From an uncultured Clostridia bacterium (GTDB taxonomy: Bacteria > Bacillota > Clostridia > Oscillospirales > Acutalibacteraceae), in assembly GCA_937876375.1 (NCBI GenBank), contig CALEHY010000018.1, forward strand, positions 1 to 22,220: a stretch of 22,220 nt of DNA, in the 5' to 3' direction. This document shows positions 6,890 to 15,100 of the stretch, piece by piece. How positions within the stretch are numbered: position 1 is the first letter of the stretch; each line of letters begins with the position of its first letter. The notes under the pieces were generated by a model. The model was not told where the DNA came from and made no database searches. It saw nothing but the letters and a program-made list of their open reading frames with translations. The position numbers and the translations under genes are program-made.

Positions 6890-8067
6890 TGAACTATAAT
6901 GATTTTTTGAATGATAAGGTCGTTAATGTTAAGCCATCAGGTATCAGAAAATTCTTTGCTATTGCTGAGGAAATGGATAATGTTATCTCTCTTGGCGTAG
7001 GTGAACCTGATTTTCTTACTCCATGGCACATTAGACAGATGGGTATTGATTTCCTTGATATTGGTAAAACAAGGTACACTGCAAACGCTGGACTTATCGA
7101 ATTAAGAAAAGAAATATCAAAATTTTATAATAGAAAATACAATGTAAAATATGAACCAAAGTCAGAGGTGCTAGTTACTGTTGGTGGCTCTGAAGGTATC
7201 GATATGGCTATCAGAACACTGCTAAAACCTGGAGATGATGCTTTAGTTGTAGAGCCTTCATTTGTTTGCTACAAGCCTATTGTTGAGGTTTCTGGTGCCA
7301 ATGCTATTCCTATCGTTACCGAACAAAAAAATGACTTTAAACTCACTGCAGAGACTATTGAGAGAACTGTAACACCAAACACAAAGCTTATTGTTTTACC
7401 TTATCCAAACAATCCTACTGGTGCTGTTCTTAATAAATCAGAATTAGAGGATATCGCTAAGGTAATAATTAAGCATAATCTGTTTGTTATCTCTGATGAG
7501 ATATATAGTGAGCTTACATATACAGATGAGGGTCATACCTCTATTGCGTCAATTGACGGTATGCAAGAGCGTACTATTGTTATTAATGGTTTTTCAAAGA
7601 CATATTCTATGACCGGTTGGCGACTCGGCTATGCACTTGGTCCTGCACCTGTTATTGAGCAGATGACTAAGCTTCATCAGTTTGCTATTATGTCTGCACC
7701 TACTAACTCACAGTATGCTGCTATTGAGGCTCTTCGTAATGGTGATATTGATATTAAAAATATGCGCCAGGATTACGATATGCGTCGCCGATTTATTGTT
7801 GACGGATTTAACAAGATTGGTTTAACTTGCTTTGAGCCAAAGGGTGCTTTCTACGCTTTTCCATGCATTAAGTCTACAGGATTAACCAGCGAGGAATTTG
7901 CAGAGCAACTCATTAAGTCAAAGAGGGTTGCTGTTGTTCCTGGTAATGCATTTGGTGACTCTGGTGAGGGATATATCCGTGTTTCATATTGCTATTCTAT
8001 CGATAATATAAAGGCTGCTCTAGAGAGAATAGAAGAATTTGTTAAGGAATTAAAAAATGAAGGTTAA
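6889..8067 (+). CDS. PLP-dependent aminotransferase, class I/II
   Basis: The protein has 392 residues and is a fold-type I enzyme of the aspartate/alanine/PatA-like group. It has SLGVGEPDF (34-42), YTANAGLIELR (63-73), GGSEGIDMA (99-107), PYPNNPTGAV (171-180, with the PLP-contacting Asn175), SDEIYSELTY (202-211, Asp203 and Tyr206), GFSKTYSMTGWRLGY (234-248, Schiff-base Lys237 and Arg245), and GYIRVSYC (361-368, Arg364 binding the substrate carboxylate). The amino-group donor and acceptor cannot be read from the sequence. ATG 6889 overlaps the stop of the Lrp gene (TGATG). A TTG codon one position upstream is also possible. AGGGGG at 6869-6874 is rather far away, which fits translational coupling. 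Its 3' end overlaps ispE by 11 bases. Confidence 0.93.
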   Translation: MNYNDFLNDKVVNVKPSGIRKFFAIAEEMDNVISLGVGEPDFLTPWHIRQMGIDFLDIGKTRYTANAGLIELRKEISKFYNRKYNVKYEPKSEVLVTVGGSEGIDMAIRTLLKPGDDALVVEPSFVCYKPIVEVSGANAIPIVTEQKNDFKLTAETIERTVTPNTKLIVLPYPNNPTGAVLNKSELEDIAKVIIKHNLFVISDEIYSELTYTDEGHTSIASIDGMQERTIVINGFSKTYSMTGWRLGYALGPAPVIEQMTKLHQFAIMSAPTNSQYAAIEALRNGDIDIKNMRQDYDMRRRFIVDGFNKIGLTCFEPKGAFYAFPCIKSTGLTSEEFAEQLIKSKRVAVVPGNAFGDSGEGYIRVSYCYSIDNIKAALERIEEFVKELKNEG

Positions 8068-8938
8068 AATTAACGCATATGCAAAGATAAATTTGCTGCT
8101 TGACATTGTATCAACAAGAACAGATGGTTATCATGATCTGTTTATGATAATGCAGAGCGTTGGCGTTTGCGATACTGTTACTGTTGAAAAAACAAAGGGT
8201 AAGAAAATCACTCTTTCTTGCAACATTGATGGTATTCCTCTTGATGAAAAGAATATAGCTCACAAGGCTGCTGTTGCGTTTTTTGAGTATAATAAAATAA
8301 AGAATACTGGAATTCATATTGATATCGTTAAACGCATTCCTCACGCAGCTGGTCTAGCTGGTGGTAGTGCTGATGGTGCTGGCGTTATTGTCGCATTGAA
8401 CAAAATATACGATACAAATTTGAGCGATGATGAGCTTTGCAAAATCGGTGTCAAGGTTGGTGCTGATGTTCCGTTTTGTATCACTGGTGGAACATTACTA
8501 TCTCAAGGTATTGGCGACGTTCTAAACAGGGTAAAACCTCTGCGTAGATGCTATATTGTACTTGCAAAGCCAGAATTTGGTGTTAATACAGCATTTGCAT
8601 ACAAGCAATTTGATTGTTTCGGTAAGGTGCATACTCCTGACAAATTTGGAATGCTAATGGCTATGCAATCTCGAGATTTGGTACAGATATGTTCAAAGAT
8701 GGAGAATGTATTTGAGCAATTTATTGAAGTGCCTAATCGTGTTGATATGAAGAATATTATGAGAGATAATGGTGCACTCGGAGTTTGTATGAGTGGTTCT
8801 GGTCCAACTGTATTTGGTATATTTGATAGTAAAGATAATGCTAATACTGCTGCAAAAGATTTGAAGAAATTTGCAAAGGATATTTGTGTATGCACTCCAG
8901 TAAACAAGGGATGCAAAATTGTTGAAATCACTGAATAA
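8057..8938 (+). CDS. ispE: 4-diphosphocytidyl-2-C-methyl-D-erythritol kinase
   Basis: The protein has 293 residues and is a GHMP-kinase superfamily member. It phosphorylates CDP-methylerythritol at the 2-hydroxyl with ATP in the MEP (non-mevalonate) isoprenoid pathway, in the cytoplasm. Signatures are AYAKINLLLDI (7-17, catalytic Lys10), RTDGYHDL (21-28), the glycine-rich ATP loop PHAAGLAGGSADGAG (95-109), GADVPFCITGG (135-145, catalytic Asp137) and a late MSGSGPTVFG. The start overlaps the end of the aminotransferase gene, showing co-transcription. A hairpin terminator follows the stop and separates it from spoIIR. The MEP pathway fits a clostridial host. Confidence 0.96.
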   Translation: MKVKINAYAKINLLLDIVSTRTDGYHDLFMIMQSVGVCDTVTVEKTKGKKITLSCNIDGIPLDEKNIAHKAAVAFFEYNKIKNTGIHIDIVKRIPHAAGLAGGSADGAGVIVALNKIYDTNLSDDELCKIGVKVGADVPFCITGGTLLSQGIGDVLNRVKPLRRCYIVLAKPEFGVNTAFAYKQFDCFGKVHTPDKFGMLMAMQSRDLVQICSKMENVFEQFIEVPNRVDMKNIMRDNGALGVCMSGSGPTVFGIFDSKDNANTAAKDLKKFAKDICVCTPVNKGCKIVEITE

Positions 8939-8945
8939 AGATATA

Positions 8946-8984
8946 AAAACCTGCCAATCATTAATTGAAAGGCAGGTTTTATAT
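8946..8984 (+). terminator. Terminator after ispE, overlapping the spoIIR ribosome site
   Basis: A perfect 10-bp stem AAAACCTGCC (8946-8955) with GGCAGGTTTT (8971-8980), loop 15 bases. The T run is only four long and then reads ATATTT, so some read-through is likely. The 3' arm contains GGCAGG, the only Shine-Dalgarno-like sequence upstream of the spoIIR start at 8985. Confidence 0.8.
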
Positions 8985-9578
8985 TTGAAAAAATCATATG
9001 TATTTGTACCATTTTTATTATGTTTCGTATTTATATTTGTATATTGTACTCCATCAATTGTTATGAGTGAAAATATTAGTGAAAAGGTGTTTAGACTGCA
9101 CATACTAGCGAATAGTGATGAGGACAATGATCAACAATTAAAGCTAAAAGTTAGAGATGATATTTTGTCATCATTTAACTACCTATATATAGATTGCAAA
9201 TCATTTAACGATGCAATTGCTGATACAAAAGTTAATCTTGAATATATAAAGGAATGTGCACTAAAAACAATTAAATTAAACGGTTATAATTACAGTGTTA
9301 AAGTGCAAGTTGACAAAGAGTATTTTAATACTAGAGAGTATGATGTTTTTACACTTCCAGCTGGATATTATAACACACTAAAAGTTATTATTGGTGAAGG
9401 GAAGGGGCATAATTGGTGGTGTGTAATGTATCCTAGTGTTTGTTTATCAGGTTGTGTTGATGATTTTGATAATGAGTTAACTGAGGAAGAAAAGAATTTT
9501 ATAACAAACACAGGATATGATATAAGATTTAAAACGATAGAAATATACGAAAAAATCAAATCAAGCCTTAAAATATAA
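8985..9578 (+). CDS. spoIIR: Stage II sporulation protein R
   Basis: The protein has 197 residues from TTG 8985. The SpoIIR signatures are EKVFRLHILANSDEDNDQQLKLKVRDDIL (33-61) and PAGYYNTLKVIIGEGKGHNWWCVMYPSVCL (125-154). In Bacillus, SpoIIR is made in the forespore under sigma-F and is exported to the intermembrane space, where it triggers SpoIIGA to process pro-sigma-E. An N-terminal hydrophobic segment (4-21) acts as signal or anchor, as expected. I chose TTG 8985 because it gives MKKSYVFVPFLLCF as a proper signal; the frame is open further upstream into ispE but has no good start. ATG 9063 would remove the signal. The ribosome site (GGCAGG, 8 bases upstream) is weak and lies in the ispE terminator. 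I could not identify a convincing sigma-F promoter. Confidence 0.9.
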   Translation: MKKSYVFVPFLLCFVFIFVYCTPSIVMSENISEKVFRLHILANSDEDNDQQLKLKVRDDILSSFNYLYIDCKSFNDAIADTKVNLEYIKECALKTIKLNGYNYSVKVQVDKEYFNTREYDVFTLPAGYYNTLKVIIGEGKGHNWWCVMYPSVCLSGCVDDFDNELTEEEKNFITNTGYDIRFKTIEIYEKIKSSLKI

Positions 9579-9579
9579 C

Positions 9580-9608
9580 TTGACATTGTATTAAAAATCT
9601 ATTATTAT
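9580..9608 (+). promoter_or_regulatory. Promoter of the tRNA-Leu pair
   Basis: A perfect TTGACA (9580-9585), a 17-base spacer and TATTAT (9603-9608), ending 11 bases before the first tRNA. It starts right at the spoIIR stop codon. Confidence 0.9.
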
Positions 9609-9619
9609 ATTTGTGTTGT

Positions 9620-9706
9620 GCTGGTGTGGCGAAATCGGCAGACGCAAGGGACTTAAAATCCCTCGGTGGAAACACCGTACCGGTTCAAGTCCGGTCACCA
9701 GCACCA
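9620..9706 (+). tRNA. tRNA-Leu (TAA)
   Basis: A complete class II tRNA of 87 bases with a long variable arm (CGGTGGAAACACCG). Acceptor strands are 9620-9626 and 9696-9702, discriminator A9703, and CCA is encoded at 9704-9706. The anticodon TAA is at 9654-9656 in loop CTTAAAA. Confidence 0.97.
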
Positions 9707-9724
9707 TTCAACTAAATATAATAT

Positions 9725-9811
9725 GCCAGTGTGATGGAATTGGCAGACGTGCCGGACTCAAAATCCGGTCCTGGCAACAGGGTGCGGGTTCGACCCCCGC
9801 CACTGGCACCA
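9725..9811 (+). tRNA. tRNA-Leu (CAA)
   Basis: A complete class II tRNA with a long variable arm (CCTGGCAACAGGG). Acceptor strand GCCAGTG at 9725-9731 pairs with CACTGGC at 9801-9807; discriminator A9808 and CCA at 9809-9811. The anticodon CAA is at 9759-9761. It is 18 bases after the first tRNA-Leu, so one transcript carries both. Confidence 0.97.
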
Positions 9812-9813
9812 AA

Positions 9814-9846
9814 AAAGAGCGTACATTATGTACGCTCTTTTTTTAT
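9814..9846. terminator. Bidirectional terminator: tRNA-Leu operon and lipase gene
   Basis: A stem AAAGAGCGTAC (9814-9824) with GTACGCTCTTT (9830-9840), loop ATTAT, with a T run on the right and an A run on the left. It ends the tRNA transcript on the plus strand and lies just after the lipase stop on the minus strand. Confidence 0.93.
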
Positions 9847-9847
9847 T

Positions 9848-11011
9848 TTACAGCCTATTAATATTGTTTAAATGATCAAAATACAAGTCATATACGTTGT
9901 TCTTCTTCATCAATCCACCTTGCAATGACATATGATCACCCCTGTAAACAGGGAACACATTCCATATTCCTTTTTCAACATTAATTTCGTCATATTCTGT
10001 TTGAGGCTCATTGAATGGTGCCTTTGCCGATATAACATTAACTAGACCATCATTTTCAAGCCATTCATCAGTTATTTCAACACCACCATCAGTAATTCCA
10101 GTGTGCTTGCCCATTTTGATAGCACTATTGATAAATGTTGACTCTGTAATATCATCGATAGGGCTATATGTGCCATCGTTGTTTTGTTCAGTAGATGAAC
10201 ATGGTATTGAAAAGTAGTATATATCGCTTTGTGTCTGTAGTGATTTGTTTAGCTCAAGTGCGTTGTCAATTCTTAAATCGTATGATGCGTAGTCGTATTC
10301 AGCTCTGCCATCAGGCTTTGTTGTAGTGAATTTTGACACCATATCTGACATAAGCTTTTGTGTTTTGCTGATATCTTCATCAGTGCCGTCATTTGATTCA
10401 TATGCAGAAGTTCCGTTATGAGGCGCAGCAAGTGCTGTGATTGAATAAATCCAATCGCCCTTTCCACCAGTGAACAGCGCTGATATTGAATCATCAGTTG
10501 TCGCATTCATTTCAGCCTCACTACCATCAGCCATAAGATCAGATAATAGTCTAATTGTAGCACCACCAAATGAGTGTCCAAGAAGATTGATTTTATTCTC
10601 ACTATCCCATTTGTCAATTAGTGGATTACTTGAAAAATCTTTGCCGTATCTATCGTGATTGCATCTCGTGCTATGTTCCTCACCATAATCAACGATTGTG
10701 CCAGTAAGCTGCGCATATAGCTCACATGCTCTGTCCCATGCACTACCTTGTGGATTTACAGACGCACTGTAGCAATCAAATCCTTGCTTGTTCAACTCTT
10801 TTAGTAAATCACCATTAAACATACCCCAATATTTTAGGAATTTGTTTTGCGTATCATAGCTACCCCAACCAGATAATCCATGAACGAATACATATTTGTA
10901 ATTTGTGTTCCATTCTGTGTTCGTAGCTGATTGTACTGCACTATTGGAGCACGATACAAGCATCATAAAAATCATTAAAACAGATATAATTTTGGTTATT
11001 TTCTTCTTCAT
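9848..11011 (-). CDS. Exported lipase lipoprotein, family I.5-like alpha/beta hydrolase
   Basis: The protein has 387 residues. A lipoprotein signal (MKKKITKIISVLMIFMMLVSC) has lipobox LVSC with Cys21. The mature part resembles thermoalkalophilic lipases of Geobacillus (family I.5): VFVHGLSGWG (41-50), KYWGMFNGDL (60-69), SAWDRACELYAQL (90-102), DYGEEHSTRCNHDRYG (108-123), GHSFGG (145-150, nucleophile Ser147), AAPHNGT (195-201), TDEWLENDGLVN (314-325, Asp321) and RGDHMSL (357-363, His360). Asp93, His113 and His119 match three of the four zinc ligands of that family. The stretch holding the fourth ligand in Geobacillus enzymes seems shortened here. The likely job is extracellular ester or lipid hydrolysis at the membrane surface. 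The ATG has GAGGTGG (11016-11022). It is divergent from the oxidoreductase gene. Confidence 0.9.
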   Translation of the reverse strand: MKKKITKIISVLMIFMMLVSCSNSAVQSATNTEWNTNYKYVFVHGLSGWGSYDTQNKFLKYWGMFNGDLLKELNKQGFDCYSASVNPQGSAWDRACELYAQLTGTIVDYGEEHSTRCNHDRYGKDFSSNPLIDKWDSENKINLLGHSFGGATIRLLSDLMADGSEAEMNATTDDSISALFTGGKGDWIYSITALAAPHNGTSAYESNDGTDEDISKTQKLMSDMVSKFTTTKPDGRAEYDYASYDLRIDNALELNKSLQTQSDIYYFSIPCSSTEQNNDGTYSPIDDITESTFINSAIKMGKHTGITDGGVEITDEWLENDGLVNVISAKAPFNEPQTEYDEINVEKGIWNVFPVYRGDHMSLQGGLMKKNNVYDLYFDHLNNINRL

Positions 11012-11028
11012 ATTACCACCTCAAATGT

Positions 11029-11058
11029 ATTATAACATTAATAATTATACAAAATCAA
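11029..11058 (-). promoter_or_regulatory. Candidate promoter of the lipase gene
   Basis: On the minus strand: TTGATT (11053-11058), an 18-base spacer and TATAAT (11029-11034). The start point would fall almost on the ribosome site, so a second TATAAT at 11044-11049 with a poorer -35 box is an alternative. Confidence 0.4.
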
Positions 11059-11065
11059 CAATATG

Positions 11066-11094
11066 TTGAAATATGTATTTTGCTTTGTTATAAT
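11066..11094 (+). promoter_or_regulatory. Promoter of the Gfo/Idh/MocA oxidoreductase gene
   Basis: TTGAAA (11066-11071), a 17-base spacer and a perfect TATAAT (11089-11094), followed by the AGAGGTG ribosome site and ATG 11118. Confidence 0.88.
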
Positions 11095-11117
11095 ATAGTC
11101 ATTAAAGAGGTGTTTAT

Positions 11118-12086
11118 ATGAATGATTTTAGATGGCTATATGTTGGTAGTGGTGGAATAGCTAATTCTACTGCACGAAGCATTTTGAGAGGCAAACATAA
11201 GATTACAGCTGTATATGGCAGAACATTATCGAAGGTTGAAAATTTCGCAAAAAAGCATAATGCAAAAGTTTTCACAAATTTTGATGAGGCAGTATTGTGC
11301 GATGAAGTTGATGGAGTATATATTGCCACTCCACATACAGCACATGTTAATTATGCTGTTAGAGCAATGGAACTTGGCAAACCAGTTCTATGCGAAAAGC
11401 CAGTTGGTGTTTCAGTTAAAGACGTTGATACATTGATTAACTCTTCAAAGGATAATAACGTATACTTTTGTGAGGCAATGTGGACTTGGTTTAGCGACGT
11501 TGCGCTGACTGTTAAATCATGGATTAACGATAAGAAAATAGGGGATATAGTTAATGTAGAAATTGATTACAAATTCCCTGGTTTAATGATGCCAAAGGAT
11601 TCTAGAGTAAGAATGCCAGAAACAGCTGGTGGTTCGCTGCTCGACGTTGGAATATATCCAATCACATATTGCTATAATCTGTTCGGATATCCTAATCAAA
11701 TTGAGTGTAATGGCGAAATCAAGGATGGTATTGATATAAAAGAAACCGTTATACTATCCTATAATAATTTTAAATGCACTCTTAACATTGGACTTGATTC
11801 GCTCAAAGAAGGCTGTACTATTACTGGCACAAAAGGAACAATCAAACTACCAATTTTCCATTGTGCTCGAAAAGCCGTCCTTAAATCAGGCATTAAACGA
11901 AAAGTATTTAGAGGTAAGACGGATTATCTTACAGAATTTACTCGTGTAAGCGAAGAAATTAATGCAGGTTTAAAAGAATCAAAATTTATTCCATTTTCTG
12001 CAACAAGAGATTGTATGTTGATAATGGATGAATGTAGACGTCAAATGAATTTAGTTTATCCATTTGAAAAAGAGATAGGTGAGTAA
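11118..12086 (+). CDS. Gfo/Idh/MocA family NAD(P)-dependent oxidoreductase
   Basis: The protein has 322 residues. An N-terminal Rossmann domain has VGSGGIANSTAR (9-20), AVYGRTLSKVENFAKKH (31-47), YIATPHTAHV (68-77) and the conserved CEKPVGV (92-98). A C-terminal alpha/beta domain follows with GGSLLDVGIYPITY (171-184), the family's substrate-site signature including an Asp and a Tyr. It most resembles the dihydrodiol/sugar dehydrogenase branch, which oxidises a hydroxyl on a sugar or cyclic polyol with NAD(P); the substrate is not predictable. It is monocistronic, with a strong promoter and its own terminator, whose 5' arm uses the last codons. It has no signal peptide, so it is cytoplasmic and probably not linked to the exported proteins downstream. 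Confidence 0.92.
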   Translation: MNDFRWLYVGSGGIANSTARSILRGKHKITAVYGRTLSKVENFAKKHNAKVFTNFDEAVLCDEVDGVYIATPHTAHVNYAVRAMELGKPVLCEKPVGVSVKDVDTLINSSKDNNVYFCEAMWTWFSDVALTVKSWINDKKIGDIVNVEIDYKFPGLMMPKDSRVRMPETAGGSLLDVGIYPITYCYNLFGYPNQIECNGEIKDGIDIKETVILSYNNFKCTLNIGLDSLKEGCTITGTKGTIKLPIFHCARKAVLKSGIKRKVFRGKTDYLTEFTRVSEEINAGLKESKFIPFSATRDCMLIMDECRRQMNLVYPFEKEIGE

Positions 12087-12102
12087 CCTATCTCTTTTCT
12101 TT
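12071..12102. terminator. Bidirectional terminator: oxidoreductase and LamG protein A
   Basis: A stem AGAGATAGGT (12071-12080) with ACCTATCTCT (12086-12095), loop GAGTA, T-rich on the right and A-rich on the left. The 5' arm overlaps the last codons of the oxidoreductase, and the stop codon (12084-12086) spans the end of the loop and the first base of the 3' arm. It serves two convergent genes. Confidence 0.88.
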
Positions 12103-15100
12103 ATGCTCTGTATGTAGCTTTTATAGTATTATCATCGACAACTTGCCATCTGTCAAATTGATAGAATGGAATTTTTGGTGCAGATAAATTATTCAAATCA
12201 ACATTATCAATATCATCATAAATATAGCTGATAACATTTTCATTCTTATCTAGTACTGCAATTCTGTTCGACGCTTCTTTTATATTTGTAGGATAAATTT
12301 CAATAATAGCATCATTATCAAATGTGTAGTTAATATCATCGTCAGCGTAACACAATACCTTTGTAACACCATTTTGTTCGATAGTTACCTTTGACATTTG
12401 ACTAACTGAAATAGTAGTACTTTGACCGTATGAAACATTTTGAATTTCAATATCTAGACCATTACAAATTGACACTGATAATGTTCTTACACGAAGAATA
12501 GCACTTGCCTCAATTATTGCTTTTGTACAAGCGTCTAGAGTATTTGCATCAGCATCAATTATAGCTTGTTCTGCATCTTCAATTAGTGATGAAATAGTGC
12601 CATTATACTCATCAACAGATGACGCTGTATATTGAGTAAAATCAGAAACTATTGTGATTTTTGCTAGATTGTAGCTTTCGATACAGCTAGTTAAATCAAT
12701 TTGTTTGATAGCTGGTACAATATTCTTCTTTTCCCAATACCCACACAAGTTGGAGCAATAGTAGATATCATATCCGTCTTCTGTTTCAGTAGGATCAACT
12801 GTTCTTGCATATATAAGCTCGTTGTGAGAATCTTTGTTTATATCAGTGTACTCGAAATACTTGTCGTTACATGCTTCGCAAGTGTATTCAACAATACCGT
12901 TTGATATACAATTAGCTGAAGCTATTTCATTTGCTATATATGAGTGACCAAGCTTATCGACGTTTGTTCCATCAACAATTTCTTCGTTACCACATATTGT
13001 ACATACCAGCTTGTCATATCCATCTTCAGTACAGGTTGGATTAACCGTGATTTGATTGTAAGAATGACCTAGTAAACTATTTGGGATTTCTACAGTATCT
13101 GTAGCATTACATTTATCACAAGTTGCAGTTTTTGTACCATTTGTAGTACATGTTGCATCGTCGTTATTAACGTAATTTGTAAAACTATGCTGCTCTGTTA
13201 CATATGTACTTAGTTCGTGGCATAAGCTACATACACCAGTATGTGTTCCATTTTTCATATCAGTATATGTAATTTGATGCTCTATCTTATCACCAGTTTC
13301 GTTATATGAATACTGACATATTAGACAAGTGTATGTAGTGATTTTTGGTTTTGTACAGCTTGCTTCTTGAGTAACCGAGGAGTTATACATGCAGTTTTGA
13401 TTACTCGTTTTTGATTGAGTGTAAGTTGTGTACTTGATTTCATCAACAACTCTACTGTCGCCTTTGTCCCAACCTAAATAACAATGTGTACCGTCATTGT
13501 TTGATACAGCAACATTTGATTCTGGTAAGGTAGGGGAGTCACCTTCATCGTAAGACAATAGAGTAGTTTCACCATTCATATAATGTAACTCTGCTATCTC
13601 TATCTTCTTCAAATTAGAGTATGCATCATTATATTCGTTAATAGCTGTTGTGATTGCATTATTAATTCTGCTAACAGCATTAGCCATACCTAAAGTCGTT
13701 TGAAGATTTGAGTTAATGTTAAAGTTAAGTAGATTGCTAGTTTTTTCTTTATATGAGTTATACGAAGCTGTAGTGTATTTATTATACTTGTTTGCTATAG
13801 TAATTGCCTGTGATTTTGCATTTGCTATAGCACTTTTTAGTCCAGTAATATCAATATAATACACATTACCAGATGAAGTAATTGTGTATGATTCATTACC
13901 AGTCTGGTTGACTGTGAATGGAATACTTGTCTTTGGATTGCTGGATGGGATAGAGTTCATAACTAATCCGTTTTTAAATCCAATTTCATATGTATATGAC
14001 TGTGTTTGACAGATATTGCCACTTCTAACATTTGTGTTACCTAGCTGATTGGTTGAGCCACTGTCAGATGGCCAACCATTAAATCTATTACAGTTAGCAG
14101 TGTTTAAGCCAATCCAAGTGTTATCAAGTGAAAAAGCAGGAGTGCTTGGCAAATATATTGCTGCAAAAGTAGAATATGAGTATCCACCAGTTTCATACGA
14201 GGAGGTATTAAACGAAGCTTTAATTGGAATAATTGGTGCTGTCACTCCATCATAAACAACAAGTGTGTTTGATGGCATTAATATGTATCCATATGTACTG
14301 TTTTTATTAACAAGAGTATCATTTGTATTTGCAACGAATGAATTTGAGCAATACAAAATATTTCTGTAATATGTTCTGTTTGTTTTGTTTTCAATTCCAA
14401 CGCCACCAATTGTTGGCTGTACATAGCTGACCTTCATAGAAGAGTTTGTAATTGTGTTTACAAAATTTGTATCAGCCTGTGCTGATATAGTAGGCAAGTT
14501 GCTTTCTTCAGCTATTGCTAAAAGATTATTGTGTACAGTAGTAGCATTTAGATCAGAATTATATATTCTAAAATCTCTAATTGCACCACTGTAGTATGCT
14601 GTGTTCTCTCTGTTAACGCCTAGCTTGATTGAGTTTGGCACGTCGAATGTGTGATTGTCGTAAAAATCACTTTGTTCACCATATACCTTGCTACCATCAA
14701 CATATATTTCCATACTTTTTGATGAATAAAACTTGATTACATATGTATGCCAACCAACGCTAGATGCACTTGTAGATGAATATTTTGCTGTACCAGCACT
14801 ATTAGTATAAACTATTGATCCATTTGGAGCATATGACAATAAGGTCTTGTATCCAGAAGTGCCGTAATTATTATTGAATATGCAGAAGAATGGGGAAGAG
14901 CTAGATGAGCTGTTTACATAAGCCATAAATGCGATAGTTGTACCACTACCACCTTCAACACTGCCAGCTATTCCTCTGTTTAGCAAATTTGTGGATACAG
15001 TATAATATATGTCACTATTATTGAATGTGGCAGCATTATAACCATTAACATTAGCCCAGTTGACTGTACCTTGTGTAATAGCATTTCTTCCTCCAGAGGT

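Noticed and set aside
8888..8925. A possible sigma-F promoter for spoIIR (GTATG, 15 bases, GGGATGCAAA)
   Set aside because: The -10 part matches the sigma-F consensus poorly, and the site lies inside the ispE coding region; not better than chance.
8551..9127. Two overlapping minus-strand open frames over ispE and spoIIR
   Set aside because: Both genes on the plus strand have clear family signatures; the minus frames lack ribosome sites and any known motif.
9613..9861. An 82-codon open frame across the two tRNA-Leu genes
   Set aside because: It is made almost wholly of tRNA sequence and the terminator; the tRNA cloverleaves explain it.
12749..13390. Repeated units considered as a possible CRISPR array or DNA satellite
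   Set aside because: The repetition is at protein level, with divergent DNA, inside an open reading frame; there are no identical direct repeats with unique spacers.
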